From the NCBI GenBank assembly GCA_019245455.1, contig JAFARM010000222.1:1-10756 (forward strand): DNA of 10,756 nt, read 5' to 3'. The stretch comes from Sphingomonadaceae bacterium. GTDB taxonomy: Bacteria; Pseudomonadota; Alphaproteobacteria; Sphingomonadales; Sphingomonadaceae. Shown piece by piece: positions 1 to 6,901 of the stretch; position 1 is the stretch's first letter, and every line of letters begins with the position of its first letter. A program made the position numbers and the translations under genes. Below the pieces are notes generated by a model. The model was not told where the DNA came from. It worked only from the letters and a program-made list of their open reading frames with translations, and did no database searches.

Positions 1-638
1 TGTGCTCCGGCTTTCTCTACGCCCTCGCCGTCGCCGACGCGATGCTGGTGAGCGGAGCGGCCACCACCGCGCTGGTTATCGGCGCCGAAACCTTCAGCCG
101 CCTGCTCGACTGGGAGGACCGCGCCACCTGCGTGCTGTTCGGCGACGGGGCCGGCGCGGTCGTGCTCCGCGCCGAGGCGCAGGCGGGGACGTCCGGCGAC
201 CGCGGCGTCCTCGCCCACCGCCTGCACAGCGACGGCCGCTACAACGACCTGTTGTTCGTCGACGGCGGCGCGGGATCGACCGGCACCGTCGGCAAGCTCC
301 GCATGAAGGGGCGGGAGGTGTTCCGTCACGCCGTCACCAATCTGTCTGCCGTCATGACCGAGACGCTCGCGGCCGCCGGCCTCGCCGCCGCCGACGTCGC
401 CTGGGTCGTGCCGCACCAGGCGAACCTGCGCATCCTCGAGGGCACCGCGAAGAAGCTCGGCCTCGCGCCCGAGCGGGTCGTCGTCACGGTCGACATCCAC
501 GCGAACACCAGCGCGGCGTCGGTGCCCCTGGCACTCGATGTCGCAGTCCGCGATGGACGGATCAAACGCGGTGATCTACTGATCCTGGAGGCGATGGGCG
601 GCGGCTTCACCTGGGGGGCGGCGGCGGTTCGCTGGTGA
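1..638 (+). CDS. fabH: 3-oxoacyl-ACP synthase III (KASIII), 3' part
   Basis: Condenses acetyl-CoA with malonyl-ACP to start fatty-acid synthesis; cytosolic thiolase-fold enzyme. The window opens inside the gene: bases 1-2 finish a codon and the frame runs from base 3 to TGA at 636-638, giving 211 residues of a family usually about 320 long. The fragment begins exactly at the active-site cysteine (CSGFLYAL). The other two catalytic residues are visible: His in [10 protein letters not shown] (codon at 414-416) and Asn in [14 protein letters not shown]. The C-terminal glycine-rich [12 protein letters not shown] motif is complete. The neighbouring ihfA and merR genes match the usual alphaproteobacterial order (plsX-fabH-ihfA-merR), so plsX is expected just upstream. 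Nothing looks broken; the truncation is only the window edge. Confidence 0.97.
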   Translation, partial: CSGFLYALAVADAMLVSGAATTALVIGAETFSRLLDWEDRATCVLFGDGAGAVVLRAEAQAGTSGDRGVLAHRLHSDGRYNDLLFVDGGAGSTGTVGKLRMKGREVFRHAVTNLSAVMTETLAAAGLAAADVAWVVPHQANLRILEGTAKKLGLAPERVVVTVDIHANTSAASVPLALDVAVRDGRIKRGDLLILEAMGGGFTWGAAAVRW

Positions 639-649
639 CGGGGGGAACG

Positions 650-1039
650 ATGCCGGAGATGGGGATGGCGACAGCGACGACGACGCCGCGGGCGCGCGGC
701 GCGGCGCGGACGGCGAAGACGGCTGGCAGCATCACCCGCGCCGATCTGTGCGAGGCCGTCCACGCCGAACTCGGCCTGTCGCGGAGCGAGTCGTCCGACC
801 TCGTCGAACAGGTGCTCGACCAGATCTGCGACACGCTCATTGCCGGGACCAACGTCAAGGTGTCGTCGTTCGGCAGCTTCGTCCTTCGCAAGAAGGGGCT
901 GCGCATGGGCCGCAACCCGAAGACCGGGCAGGAAGTGCCGATCGAGCCGCGCACCGTCCTGACCTTCCGTCCCAGCCAGCTGCTGCGCGCGCGGATCAAC
1001 GGCGGCGTCGATCCCGGGCCCGAGCCCGACGGCGACTGA
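650..1039 (+). CDS. ihfA: Integration host factor alpha subunit, with N-terminal extension
   Basis: DNA-bending nucleoid protein that acts as a heterodimer with IHF-beta in recombination, replication and transcription. The 129-residue product has a typical HU/IHF fold from about residue 28 ([10 protein letters not shown]), the beta-sheet core (VSSFGSF) and the DNA-binding arm [14 protein letters not shown] (residues 85-98) with the conserved intercalating proline after Arg-Asn. IHF rather than HU is called from synteny behind fabH and the ITRADL start of the domain. I chose ATG 650 because GGGGGAA lies just upstream; GTG 635, overlapping the fabH stop as GTGA, and ATG 659 or 665 are alternatives. 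All leave about 22-32 residues of Ala/Thr/Arg-rich, probably disordered sequence before the domain, longer than usual. The gene is probably cotranscribed with fabH and merR. Confidence 0.93.
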   Translation: MPEMGMATATTTPRARGAARTAKTAGSITRADLCEAVHAELGLSRSESSDLVEQVLDQICDTLIAGTNVKVSSFGSFVLRKKGLRMGRNPKTGQEVPIEPRTVLTFRPSQLLRARINGGVDPGPEPDGD

Positions 1040-1419
1040 TGGGCGAGCCGGCCTACCGGACGATCAGCGACGTGGCGACGCTCGTTGGCGTGCCGCACCA
1101 CGTGCTGCGCTTCTGGGAGAGCAAGTTCCCGGTCATCGCGCCGCTGAAGCGCGGCGGCAACCGGCGCTATTATCGACCCGAGGACGTCGCCGCGATCGAG
1201 CGCATCGCCCGCCTGCTCCACGTCGAGGGCTATACGGTCAAGGGCGCGCAGAAGCTGCTCGCCGACGAGGCGGCCGGGGCGCCGCCGCGCACCGCGGGCA
1301 AGGGGCCCGCACCGGTGCCGGCCCCTGGGCTGCCCTTCGACGCCGGCGTTCCGACGGCGGCGATCGCCCAGCTGCGCCACGACCTCGCCGCCGCGCTTGC
1401 CGCCGCCCGGGCGATCTGA
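1039..1419 (+). CDS. MerR-family transcriptional regulator
   Basis: Predicted DNA-binding regulator of 126 residues. A MerR winged helix-turn-helix spans roughly residues 7-75: [23 protein letters not shown] is the HTH and its following helix, and [12 protein letters not shown] is the wing. MerR proteins usually bind an over-spaced promoter as dimers. The C-terminal part is a Pro/Ala-rich linker followed by a short helix (residues 105-126), with no cysteine cluster for metal or redox sensing, so no ligand can be proposed. The ATG overlaps the ihfA stop (TGATG, 1037-1041), which implies translational coupling. This position after ihfA is common in alphaproteobacteria; the target is unknown to me. 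Confidence 0.9.
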   Translation: MGEPAYRTISDVATLVGVPHHVLRFWESKFPVIAPLKRGGNRRYYRPEDVAAIERIARLLHVEGYTVKGAQKLLADEAAGAPPRTAGKGPAPVPAPGLPFDAGVPTAAIAQLRHDLAAALAAARAI

Positions 1420-1426
1420 CGCGCCC

Positions 1427-2143
1427 ATGAAGACGGTCGCGGTCTTCGCCATCAAGGGTGGCGTCGGCAAGACGGCGTGCGCCGTCAACCTCGCCTACGC
1501 CTCGGCGACGCAGTCGGCGCGGCGGACCCTGCTGTGGGACCTCGATGGGCAGGGGGCGGCGACCTTCACCCTGCGCCTCGCGCCGGCCGGGCGGTCGCAG
1601 CGCAAGCTGTTCGCCGCCGACGCCGCGCTAGACGGCATGATCCAGGCGAGCGACTATGCGCGGCTCGACGTGCTGCCGGCGGACAAGTCGCTGCGCCACC
1701 TCGAGCGTGCCTATGCCGAGGACAGCGCGCGGTCGCTGAAGAAGATGCTGAAAAGCTTCGACCGCGACTATGACCGCGTCATCCTCGACTGCCCGCCGGG
1801 GCTGACGACGCTCGCCGAGGAGGTGTTCCGCGCCGCCGACCTGATCGTCGTGCCGCTGCTGCCGTCACCGCTCAGCGCACGCGCGTTCGAGCAGCTGCAG
1901 GCGCACCTCGCCAAGCACCACCGCAAGGGGCCGCCGCTGCTGCCGGTGTGGACGATGGTCGACCGCCGGCGGGCGCTGCACAAGGCGACCGTCGACGCGG
2001 TGCCCGACCGGACCGCCATTCCCTATGCCGTCGCCATCGAGGCGATGGCGGTCCATCAGGCGCCGGTCGCCGCGACCACCAACGGCCCGGCGGCGCGCGC
2101 CTTTGGCCGGCTGTGGGGCGAGGTCGAGGTGGCGCTGCGCTGA
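1427..2143 (+). CDS. ParA/MinD-family P-loop ATPase, orphan
   Basis: Cytosolic Walker-type ATPase of the ParA/Soj/MinD superfamily, 238 residues. It has the deviant Walker A KGGVGKTA (residues 10-17, with signature Lys10 and catalytic Lys15), the switch motif DLDGQGAATF (38-47) and Walker B VILDCPPG (118-125). Members form ATP-dependent dimers that position DNA, protein complexes or organelles. No ParB, parS-like cluster or replication gene is visible, so this is not the chromosomal parAB locus and its cargo cannot be named. ATG 1427 starts the beta-strand MKTVAVFAIKGG at the usual distance from the P-loop; the longer in-frame ORF from 1397 would overlap merR. It sits 7 bp after merR and probably belongs to the fabH-ihfA-merR transcript. 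Confidence 0.9.
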   Translation: MKTVAVFAIKGGVGKTACAVNLAYASATQSARRTLLWDLDGQGAATFTLRLAPAGRSQRKLFAADAALDGMIQASDYARLDVLPADKSLRHLERAYAEDSARSLKKMLKSFDRDYDRVILDCPPGLTTLAEEVFRAADLIVVPLLPSPLSARAFEQLQAHLAKHHRKGPPLLPVWTMVDRRRALHKATVDAVPDRTAIPYAVAIEAMAVHQAPVAATTNGPAARAFGRLWGEVEVALR

Positions 2144-2149
2144 CGCGGC

Positions 2150-2178
2150 TGGACACGTCGATTGCGCCCGTGTATTAG
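2150..2178 (+). promoter_or_regulatory. Putative sigma70-type promoter of the GIN/DUF2807 gene
   Basis: TGGACA (2150-2155, five of six to the -35 consensus) and TATTAG (2173-2178, four of six to -10) are separated by exactly 17 bp. They lie in the 61-bp gap after the ParA-like gene, with the predicted transcript start about 20 bp before the ribosome-binding site. TATTAG stands out in very GC-rich DNA. Called by eye only. Confidence 0.4.
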
Positions 2179-2204
2179 GGACGCAACACACAAGGGAGCC
2201 CGCC

Positions 2205-2882
2205 ATGATCCGTGCCGTCCTCGCCGCCGCTCTGCTCGCCGCGCCGGCTGCCGCCGCCGACCGCGGCTTTCCGGTGGGTGCCTTCGACCGCATCTCGGTC
2301 GCTGGATCGCAGGAGGTGACGGTCGCGACCGGCCACGCGCCGTCGGTCCGCGCGAGCGGCGACAGCGAGGCGCTCGACCGGCTCGACATCCGCGTCGAAG
2401 GCGGCGTGCTCAAGATCGGCAGCAAGCACGACGCCGGGTGGAGCTGGCGCAACCACGGCCCGGTTCACGTCGCCGTCACCGTGCCGATGGTCCGCGGCGT
2501 CGATCTCGCCGGTTCGGGATCGGTCACGATCGACCGGGTCAAGACGCAGGATTTCGACGGCGAGCTCAGCGGCTCGGGGCGGTTGTCGGTGGCCGCGTTC
2601 GACGCCGACCGGGTCCAGCTCGGCGTCAGCGGGTCGGGCAGCGCGACGCTCGCCGGGCGCTGCGGCTCGATGAAGGCGAACCTTCAGGGGTCGGGCGACC
2701 TCAAGCTCGCCGACCTGCGCTGCGAGACGATCAGCGCCAACACCGCGGGGTCGGGGTCGATCGCGGCGCAGGCGACGCGGACGGCGGCGCTGTCGACGGC
2801 GGGGTCGGGCGACATCCACCTGACCGGCGGTGCGCGCTGCACCGTGTCGACCGCAGGCAGCGGCCGCGTCAACTGCAGCTGA
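2205..2882 (+). CDS. Exported GIN-domain (DUF2807) beta-helix protein
   Basis: Protein of 225 residues with a short Sec signal peptide (MIRAVLAAALLAAPAAAAD, cleavage likely after the alanine run near residue 18), so periplasmic or surface-exposed. The mature part matches the putative auto-transporter adhesin head GIN domain (DUF2807): FDRISVAGSQEVTV opens it, followed by repeating strands punctuated by GSG turns around residues 103, 123, 143, 162, 182, 200 and 218. The 18-20 residue period is that of a right-handed parallel beta-helix. Cysteines at 153, 173, 212 and 224 lie in the C-terminal coils and could form disulfides. ATG 2205 is preceded at 6 bp by AAGGGAG (2192-2198), which decides the start. 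It probably has its own promoter. Function is unknown; the adhesin label comes from family naming only. Confidence 0.88.
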   Translation: MIRAVLAAALLAAPAAAADRGFPVGAFDRISVAGSQEVTVATGHAPSVRASGDSEALDRLDIRVEGGVLKIGSKHDAGWSWRNHGPVHVAVTVPMVRGVDLAGSGSVTIDRVKTQDFDGELSGSGRLSVAAFDADRVQLGVSGSGSATLAGRCGSMKANLQGSGDLKLADLRCETISANTAGSGSIAAQATRTAALSTAGSGDIHLTGGARCTVSTAGSGRVNCS

Positions 2883-2892
2883 GACCCGGTGC

Positions 2893-2935
2893 GACGAAGT
2901 TCACACCGGCGACGGAGTTTCGTCAGAGCGATCGC
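2893..2935. repeat. Intergenic repeat, copy 1
   Basis: Starts with GACGAAGTTCAC and shares with copy 2 the blocks ACGAAGTTCAC, GCGACG, GTTTCGT and CGATC in the same order. Its ends GACGAA (2893-2898) and TTCGTC (2919-2924) are perfectly inverted, and the stem can extend to about 10 bp with two G-T pairs. It looks like a small, dispersed intergenic repeat of the kind seen in sphingomonad genomes; that link is from memory and untested. Confidence 0.55.
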
Positions 2936-2958
2936 TGTCCGGGCGAGCCAACGATGTT

Positions 2959-3002
2959 CACGAAGTTCACGGTCGCGACGCTGTTTCGTGCTGACGATCC
3001 GC
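2959..3002. repeat. Intergenic repeat, copy 2
   Basis: Second copy of the element, offset 66 bp from copy 1. Its ends are CACGAA (2959-2964) and TTCGTG (2985-2990), also perfectly inverted. Compared with copy 1 the outermost base of both arms has changed together (G..C to C..G), which preserves pairing. Its 3' end runs into the GC hairpin at 2996. Confidence 0.55.
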
Positions 3003-3021
3003 CGCCTGCGGCGGCGGGATC
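2996..3021. terminator. GC-rich hairpin between convergent genes
   Basis: GATCC-GCCGCC (2996-3006), loop TGC, then GGCGGC-G-GGATC (3010-3021). This is an 11-bp stem with one bulged G and a 3-base loop. There is no following T-run on either strand, so it is not a classical Rho-independent terminator. It may still stop or protect transcripts ending between the convergent genes. Confidence 0.4.
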
Positions 3022-3177
3022 GGAGGGACGACACCGAGAAAGAGCGCGGCGGCGATGCCGACCATTGGCGGAAGGTAGCGTCTTTCCGGGGTGTAGGACA
3101 GATCGCTGGATCACGTCCGCCCGAGCAAGAGGCGTATTCGACGACCGCGAACCCCTCGGCGACGCTGGTGCCGGTCC

Positions 3178-3585
3178 CTAGATCAGCCCCATCGCTGCCA
3201 GGGCGCGCACCATTGCTGCGGGCATCGCTCCGCCGGTGGCGTCGTCAGCCAGATCCGCCGGCGCGTCCTCCGCGCGAAGATATCGCCAGCCCTGGTGCGC
3301 GCGGCGGGGCGTCGCGACGACAGGGACGGGCACCGTCGCCAGCGCGATGCGGCACTTGGTGCCCCGTTCCGTCTCGACCATGGCCAGGCCGGTGATCGCC
3401 TGGCGGGCGATCAGCGTGTGCCTGACGATCCAGAACAGCGAGCCGCCGGCCAGGTCCGCCGCGCGAACCGGCATGAAGCGGGTGTCGGCATAGGCGAATC
3501 CCTCCCGTGCCGCGCGCTCGGCGTGGCGGGCGGTCAGCGCCGCGAGATCGGCACAGCCGACGGCGACCTTGCTCAGGTGCAGCAT
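3178..3585 (-). CDS. DUF1489 family protein
   Basis: Small cytosolic protein of 135 residues, no signal peptide or membrane segment. It matches the alphaproteobacterial DUF1489 family over its full length: the N-terminal LSKVAVGCADLAALTARHAE, the central GGSLFWIVRHTLIARQAI and the C-terminal RRAHQGWRYLRAEDAPADL block are the family hallmarks. The biochemical function is not known. ATG 3585 lies 12 bp after the mgtE stop on the same strand and has no obvious ribosome-binding site, so it is probably translated from the akr-mgtE transcript. The gene ends at TAG (3178-3180). Confidence 0.88.
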   Translation of the reverse strand: MLHLSKVAVGCADLAALTARHAERAAREGFAYADTRFMPVRAADLAGGSLFWIVRHTLIARQAITGLAMVETERGTKCRIALATVPVPVVATPRRAHQGWRYLRAEDAPADLADDATGGAMPAAMVRALAAMGLI

Positions 3586-3597
3586 CGTGGCCGGGGG

Positions 3598-4980
3598 TCA
3601 ATGCAGGTGGAACAGCGCCGCCAGCCCGAGGAAGCTGAAGAAGCCGATGACGTCGGTCATCGTCGTCACGAACACGGTCGAGGTGACGGCGGGGTCGATG
3701 CCGGCCTTCTCGAGCCCGACCGGGATCAGGATGCCCGACAGGCCGGCGTTGACGCTGTTGATCAGCATGGCACTGAACAGCACCGCCGACAGCGCCAGGT
3801 CGTGGTAGACGAGCTGGCAGCCGACCGCCATCAGCAGCCCCAGGCCGACGCCGTTGGCCAGCGCGATCAGCAGCTCGCGGCGGATCATGCGCATCGTATT
3901 GCTGCTCGTCAGCTGGTTGGTGGCGAGCGCCCGGACGGTGACCGCCATGGTCTGCGTCGCCGCATTGCCGCCCATGCCGGCGACGATCGGCATCAGCACG
4001 GCGAGCGTCACCAGCCGGCTGATCGTCCCTTCGAACGCGGCGACGACGGACGACGCCAGGATCGCCGTGCCGAGGTTGATCAGCAGCCACCACATCCGCA
4101 CCCGGATGGTCTGGTGAATCGGCTCGTTGATGTCGCCGTCGCCGGCGCCAGACAGCTTGAGCGCGTCCTCGCCCGCTTCCTCCTGGATGATGTGGACGAT
4201 GTCGTCGACGGTGATGACGCCGACCAGCCGCCCGTCGGCGTCGATCACGGCGGCGCTGATCAGGGCGTATTTCTGGAACTGGAGGGCGACCTCCTCCTGG
4301 TCCTCGTCGACGGGGATCAGCGTCTGGTCGCACTGCATGACGTCGGCGATGACGGCGTCGCGCCGCGCGGTCAGCAGCCACGACAGGCGGATCGTGCCGA
4401 CCGGATGATGGCGCTCGTCGACGACGAACACCTCCCAGAAGTCGGTCGGCAGGTCGGGCTCGGCGGCGATGAAGTCGACGATTGCGCCGACCGTCCAGTG
4501 CGGCGGCACCGCGACCAGGTCGCGCTGCATCAGGCGGCCGGCCGACTCTTCCGGGTAGGTCAGCGCCTCCTCGATCGCGGCGCGGTCGTCGGGGTCGAGC
4601 GCGCGCATGACCTCGCGGCGCTCGTCCTCGTCGAGTTCCTCGATGATGGCGACGGCGTCGTCGGTGTCGAGTTCGCTGACGACTTCGGCGACTTCGCTGG
4701 CGCTGCGCTCGTCGAGCAGGTCCTCGCGGACCCAGTCGTTCATTTCCGCAATGACGTCGGCGTCGAGCTTGTCGCCGAGCGCCTTGGCGAGGTCGCGCCG
4801 GTAGTCGGCGGGGACGAGCTCGAACAGGTCGGCGATGTCGGCCTCGTGGAGCGGATCGACCAGCGCGCGCGTCGCCGCCGCATCACCGGCGTCGAGCGTC
4901 GCGACGACGGCGGCGACGAAGCCGCCGCGCAGCCGACCGTCGTCGTCGAGCGGCTCGCGGAGGTCGGCGACGTCGCTCAT
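3598..4980 (-). CDS. mgtE: Magnesium transporter/channel MgtE
   Basis: Inner-membrane Mg2+ channel of 460 residues. Layout is standard: an acidic MgtE_N superhelical domain (about 20-135), two CBS domains (about 140-270; VGVITVDDIVHII ends the second), a plug helix, then about five transmembrane helices (about 295-460). The pore motif PIVAGMGGNAATQ (331-343) and the membrane Asp in TMTDVIGFFSF (D443), equivalent to the Mg2+-selecting Asp of the Thermus protein, are present. In the family the acidic cytosolic domains sense Mg2+ and close the pore when it is abundant; the many Asp/Glu residues here fit. The start ATG overlaps the stop of the upstream aldo/keto reductase (ATGA, 4977-4980) with no strong Shine-Dalgarno, pointing to translational coupling. 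Complete and intact. Confidence 0.96.
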   Translation of the reverse strand: MSDVADLREPLDDDGRLRGGFVAAVVATLDAGDAAATRALVDPLHEADIADLFELVPADYRRDLAKALGDKLDADVIAEMNDWVREDLLDERSASEVAEVVSELDTDDAVAIIEELDEDERREVMRALDPDDRAAIEEALTYPEESAGRLMQRDLVAVPPHWTVGAIVDFIAAEPDLPTDFWEVFVVDERHHPVGTIRLSWLLTARRDAVIADVMQCDQTLIPVDEDQEEVALQFQKYALISAAVIDADGRLVGVITVDDIVHIIQEEAGEDALKLSGAGDGDINEPIHQTIRVRMWWLLINLGTAILASSVVAAFEGTISRLVTLAVLMPIVAGMGGNAATQTMAVTVRALATNQLTSSNTMRMIRRELLIALANGVGLGLLMAVGCQLVYHDLALSAVLFSAMLINSVNAGLSGILIPVGLEKAGIDPAVTSTVFVTTMTDVIGFFSFLGLAALFHLH

Positions 4981-5987
4981 GCGTCGCCCGCGGCGGCGAA
5001 GTCCTCGGTGTCGATCGAGGCGTTCATCGCCGGGCCGTAGCGGTGGCCGGCGACGGTCGCCTGGTTGATCAGGGCGTCGAGCCGCGCCATCGTCTCGGCG
5101 TCGAGGCGGATGTCGCGCGCCGCCCAGTTCTCTTCGAGATGGTCGAGGTTCGCCGTGCCGGGGATCGTTACCAGCGCGTCGTCCTTGGTCAGCAGCCAGG
5201 CGAGGCACAGCTGTGCCGGCGTGAGCCCGGTCTCGGCGGCGACGGCGCGCAGGGCGTCGAGCAGGCGCAGGTTCTGCGCGTAGTTCGGCTCGCGGAAGCG
5301 CGGCATCGACCGGCGGATGTCCTTGTCGGGCAGGCTGGCGGGGTCGAGCATCCCGCCGGCAAGGAAGCCGCGCCCGACGGGCGAAAAGGCGACGAACGTC
5401 GTGCCCAGATCGCGACAGGCATCGAGCACGGCGATCTCGGGCTGGCGCGTCCACAGCGAATATTCGGTCTGCAGCGCCGCGATCGGGTGGACCGCGGCGG
5501 CCCGGCGGAGGGTGGCGGCCGACACCTCCGACAGGCCGATGGCGCCGACCTTGCCCGCCCTGACCGCGCCCGCGAGCGCGTCGACCGACTCCTCGATCGG
5601 CGTCGCGGGGTCGAGGCGGTGGAGGTAGTAGAGGTCGATGTGGTCGACGCCGAGGCGCTGAAGGCTGTCGTCGAGCACCGCCGCGATCCCCGCGAGGCTG
5701 CCGTCGAGGGCGCGGCCGCGGCCGCCGTCGGTGACGCGGATGCCGCACTTCGACGCGAGGGTGAACGCGCCGCGCCGCGCCTTCAACGCCCGGCCGATCA
5801 GCGTCTCGTTGTGCCCGGTGCCGTAAAGCGCTGCGGTATCAAGGAAATCATAGCCGAGGTCGAGCGCGCGGTGGAGCAGCCGCTCGCCGTCGGCATCCGA
5901 CGGCGGCGTGCCATAGGCCCACGACAGCGACATACAGCCGAGCCCGACCGGCTCGACCTCGAACGGCCCGATCCTGCGTTTCGCCAT
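4977..5987 (-). CDS. Aldo/keto reductase
   Basis: Predicted NADPH-dependent oxidoreductase of 336 residues, soluble (beta/alpha)8 barrel that reduces aldehydes or ketones; the substrate is unknown. The full catalytic tetrad is present: Asp50 and Tyr55 in FLDTAALYG, Lys80 in TLASKCG and His123 in YYLHRLD. The C-terminal cofactor region includes TIPGTANLDHLEENW. The sequence resembles the YakC/AKR13-type group with the start GLGCMSLSWAYG. ATG 5987 has GGGAG about 5 bp upstream (5993-5997), which favours it over the 13-codon-longer frame. It is the first gene of an apparent akr-mgtE-DUF1489 transcript. The ATGA overlap with mgtE ties the two in expression, though no biochemical link is evident. 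Confidence 0.94.
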   Translation of the reverse strand: MAKRRIGPFEVEPVGLGCMSLSWAYGTPPSDADGERLLHRALDLGYDFLDTAALYGTGHNETLIGRALKARRGAFTLASKCGIRVTDGGRGRALDGSLAGIAAVLDDSLQRLGVDHIDLYYLHRLDPATPIEESVDALAGAVRAGKVGAIGLSEVSAATLRRAAAVHPIAALQTEYSLWTRQPEIAVLDACRDLGTTFVAFSPVGRGFLAGGMLDPASLPDKDIRRSMPRFREPNYAQNLRLLDALRAVAAETGLTPAQLCLAWLLTKDDALVTIPGTANLDHLEENWAARDIRLDAETMARLDALINQATVAGHRYGPAMNASIDTEDFAAAGDA

Positions 5988-6010
5988 GACGACTCCCGTG
6001 CGCTCAGCGC

Positions 6011-6039
6011 GGTATAGGGGGGTCACGGCGCGCTGTCGC
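6011..6039 (-). promoter_or_regulatory. Putative promoter of the akr-mgtE-DUF1489 operon
   Basis: On the minus strand GCGACA (6039-6034, four of six to -35) and TATACC (6016-6011, four of six to -10) are spaced by 17 bp in the 63-bp gap after the tryptophan dioxygenase stop. The predicted start lies about 17 bp before the reductase ATG, leaving room for its GGGAG. Judged by eye. Confidence 0.4.
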
Positions 6040-6050
6040 CCTCGGCGGCG

Positions 6051-6890
6051 TCACAGCTCGGTGCGAACCTCCCACAGCTCGGGGAACAGCACGACCTCGA
6101 GCATCCGCCTGAGGTAGGACACGCCGCCCGTGCCGCCGGTGCCGCGCTTCAGGCCGATGATCCGCTCGACCGTGGTGACGTGGTTGAAGCGCCAGCGGCG
6201 GAAATAGTCCTCGAGGTCGACCAGCTTCTCGGCGAGCTCGTACAGCGGCCAGTGGCGTTCGGGCGCGCCGTAGATCGCCGCCCAGCTGGCGCGCACCTGC
6301 GGATCGGCGACGCGGGGCTGCCGCCAGTCGCTGCGCGCCGCATCGGCGCCGATGGCGAAGCCGTGGCGGGCGATCAGGCGCAGCGCCTCGTCGTAGAGGC
6401 TGGGCGCGGCGAGGATCGCCTCGAGCGCCGCGGCCACCTCCGGCCGGTGCGCGTGCGGCTTGAGCATCGCCACGTTGCGGTTGCCCAGGATGAATTCGAT
6501 CGCGCGGTACTGGTGCGACTGGAACCCCGACGACTGGCCGAGGCTGGCGCGGAAGGTGGTATATTCGCTCGGCGTCATCGTCCGCAGCACGTCCCACGCG
6601 CCGTTCAGCTGCTCGAAGATGCGCGCGACGCGGGCGAGCATCTTGACCGCCGCCTGCAGCCGGTCCTCGCGCAGCGCGGCGAGCGTGGCGGTCAGCTCGT
6701 GGAGCGCGAGTTTCATCCACAGCTCCGACGTCTGGTGCTGGACGATGAACAGCAGCTCGTCGTGCGCCGCCGACAGCGGCGACTGGCTGCCGAGCACCGC
6801 GTCGAGGCGCAGGTAATCGCCATAGGCCATGCGCCCGTCGAAGGCCATCACGGCCCCTTCCGCGGCAGGATCGTAGGGCGGCTCGCTCAT
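6051..6890 (-). CDS. kynA: Tryptophan 2,3-dioxygenase
   Basis: Haem enzyme that opens the indole ring of L-tryptophan to N-formylkynurenine, the first step of the kynurenine pathway; cytosolic tetramer. The 279-residue length is normal for bacterial members. Key residues are visible: His52 in [14 protein letters not shown], Arg114 in [19 protein letters not shown], the haem-ligand His237 in [13 protein letters not shown] and Thr251 in RGTGGTGG. All sit three residues before their Xanthomonas enzyme counterparts (55, 117, 240, 254). No kynurenine formamidase or kynureninase is nearby. ATG 6890 has no clear ribosome-binding site. It overlaps the stop of a four-codon ORF and lies only 20 bp after tRNA-Leu on the same strand. 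The akr gene follows after 63 bp and seems to have its own promoter. Confidence 0.96.
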   Translation of the reverse strand: MSEPPYDPAAEGAVMAFDGRMAYGDYLRLDAVLGSQSPLSAAHDELLFIVQHQTSELWMKLALHELTATLAALREDRLQAAVKMLARVARIFEQLNGAWDVLRTMTPSEYTTFRASLGQSSGFQSHQYRAIEFILGNRNVAMLKPHAHRPEVAAALEAILAAPSLYDEALRLIARHGFAIGADAARSDWRQPRVADPQVRASWAAIYGAPERHWPLYELAEKLVDLEDYFRRWRFNHVTTVERIIGLKRGTGGTGGVSYLRRMLEVVLFPELWEVRTEL

Positions 6891-6901
6891 GCTGCGCTCA
6901 T
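6887..6901 (-). other. Possible four-codon leader ORF overlapping the kynA start
   Basis: ATG (6901-6899) opens a frame encoding Met-Ser-Ala-Ala with TGA at 6889-6887, which overlaps the kynA ATG as ATGA. GGGG stands a few bases upstream. It contains no Trp codon, so it is not an attenuation-type leader; it could let ribosomes reinitiate at kynA, which lacks its own site. The two ATGs lie in an 11-bp tandem repeat (GCATGAGCG twice), so chance duplication is the simple alternative. Confidence 0.25.

Larger units (their letters stand above)
2883..3177. other. Intergenic region without a supported gene
   Basis: This 295-bp space separates convergent genes (the GIN-domain gene ends at 2882; the DUF1489 gene ends at 3178). 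Short frames cross it on both strands but none has a ribosome-binding site or recognisable protein. It holds a diverged direct repeat (2893-2935 and 2959-3002), a strong GC hairpin (2996-3021) and a weaker one, CGGAAGG/CTTTCCG (3069-3075 with 3082-3088, one G-T pair). The hairpins may end transcripts arriving from either side; no T-tract follows them. Confidence 0.6.

Noticed and set aside
2..574. Plus-strand frame overlapping fabH
   Set aside because: Arg-rich out-of-frame reading of fabH; the true frame contains the Cys, His and Asn catalytic residues.
607..1488. 293-codon minus-strand frame opposite ihfA and merR
   Set aside because: Antisense shadow of recognised genes; Arg/Pro/Ala-rich composition and no motifs.
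2954..3181. Possible small protein starting MFTKFTVATLF in the intergenic region
   Set aside because: Its beginning is encoded by the repeat element, there is no ribosome-binding site, and the rest is Arg-rich with no recognisable domain.
2889..3395. 168-codon plus-strand frame crossing the intergenic region into the DUF1489 gene
   Set aside because: Arg/Ser-rich, half of it antisense to DUF1489, no start signal.
3295..5040. 581-codon open frame on the plus strand opposite mgtE and the reductase
   Set aside because: It lies antisense to two well-recognised genes, has low-complexity Asp/Val/Gln/Arg-rich composition and no family resemblance. Such frames are expected in high-GC DNA with strong third-position bias.
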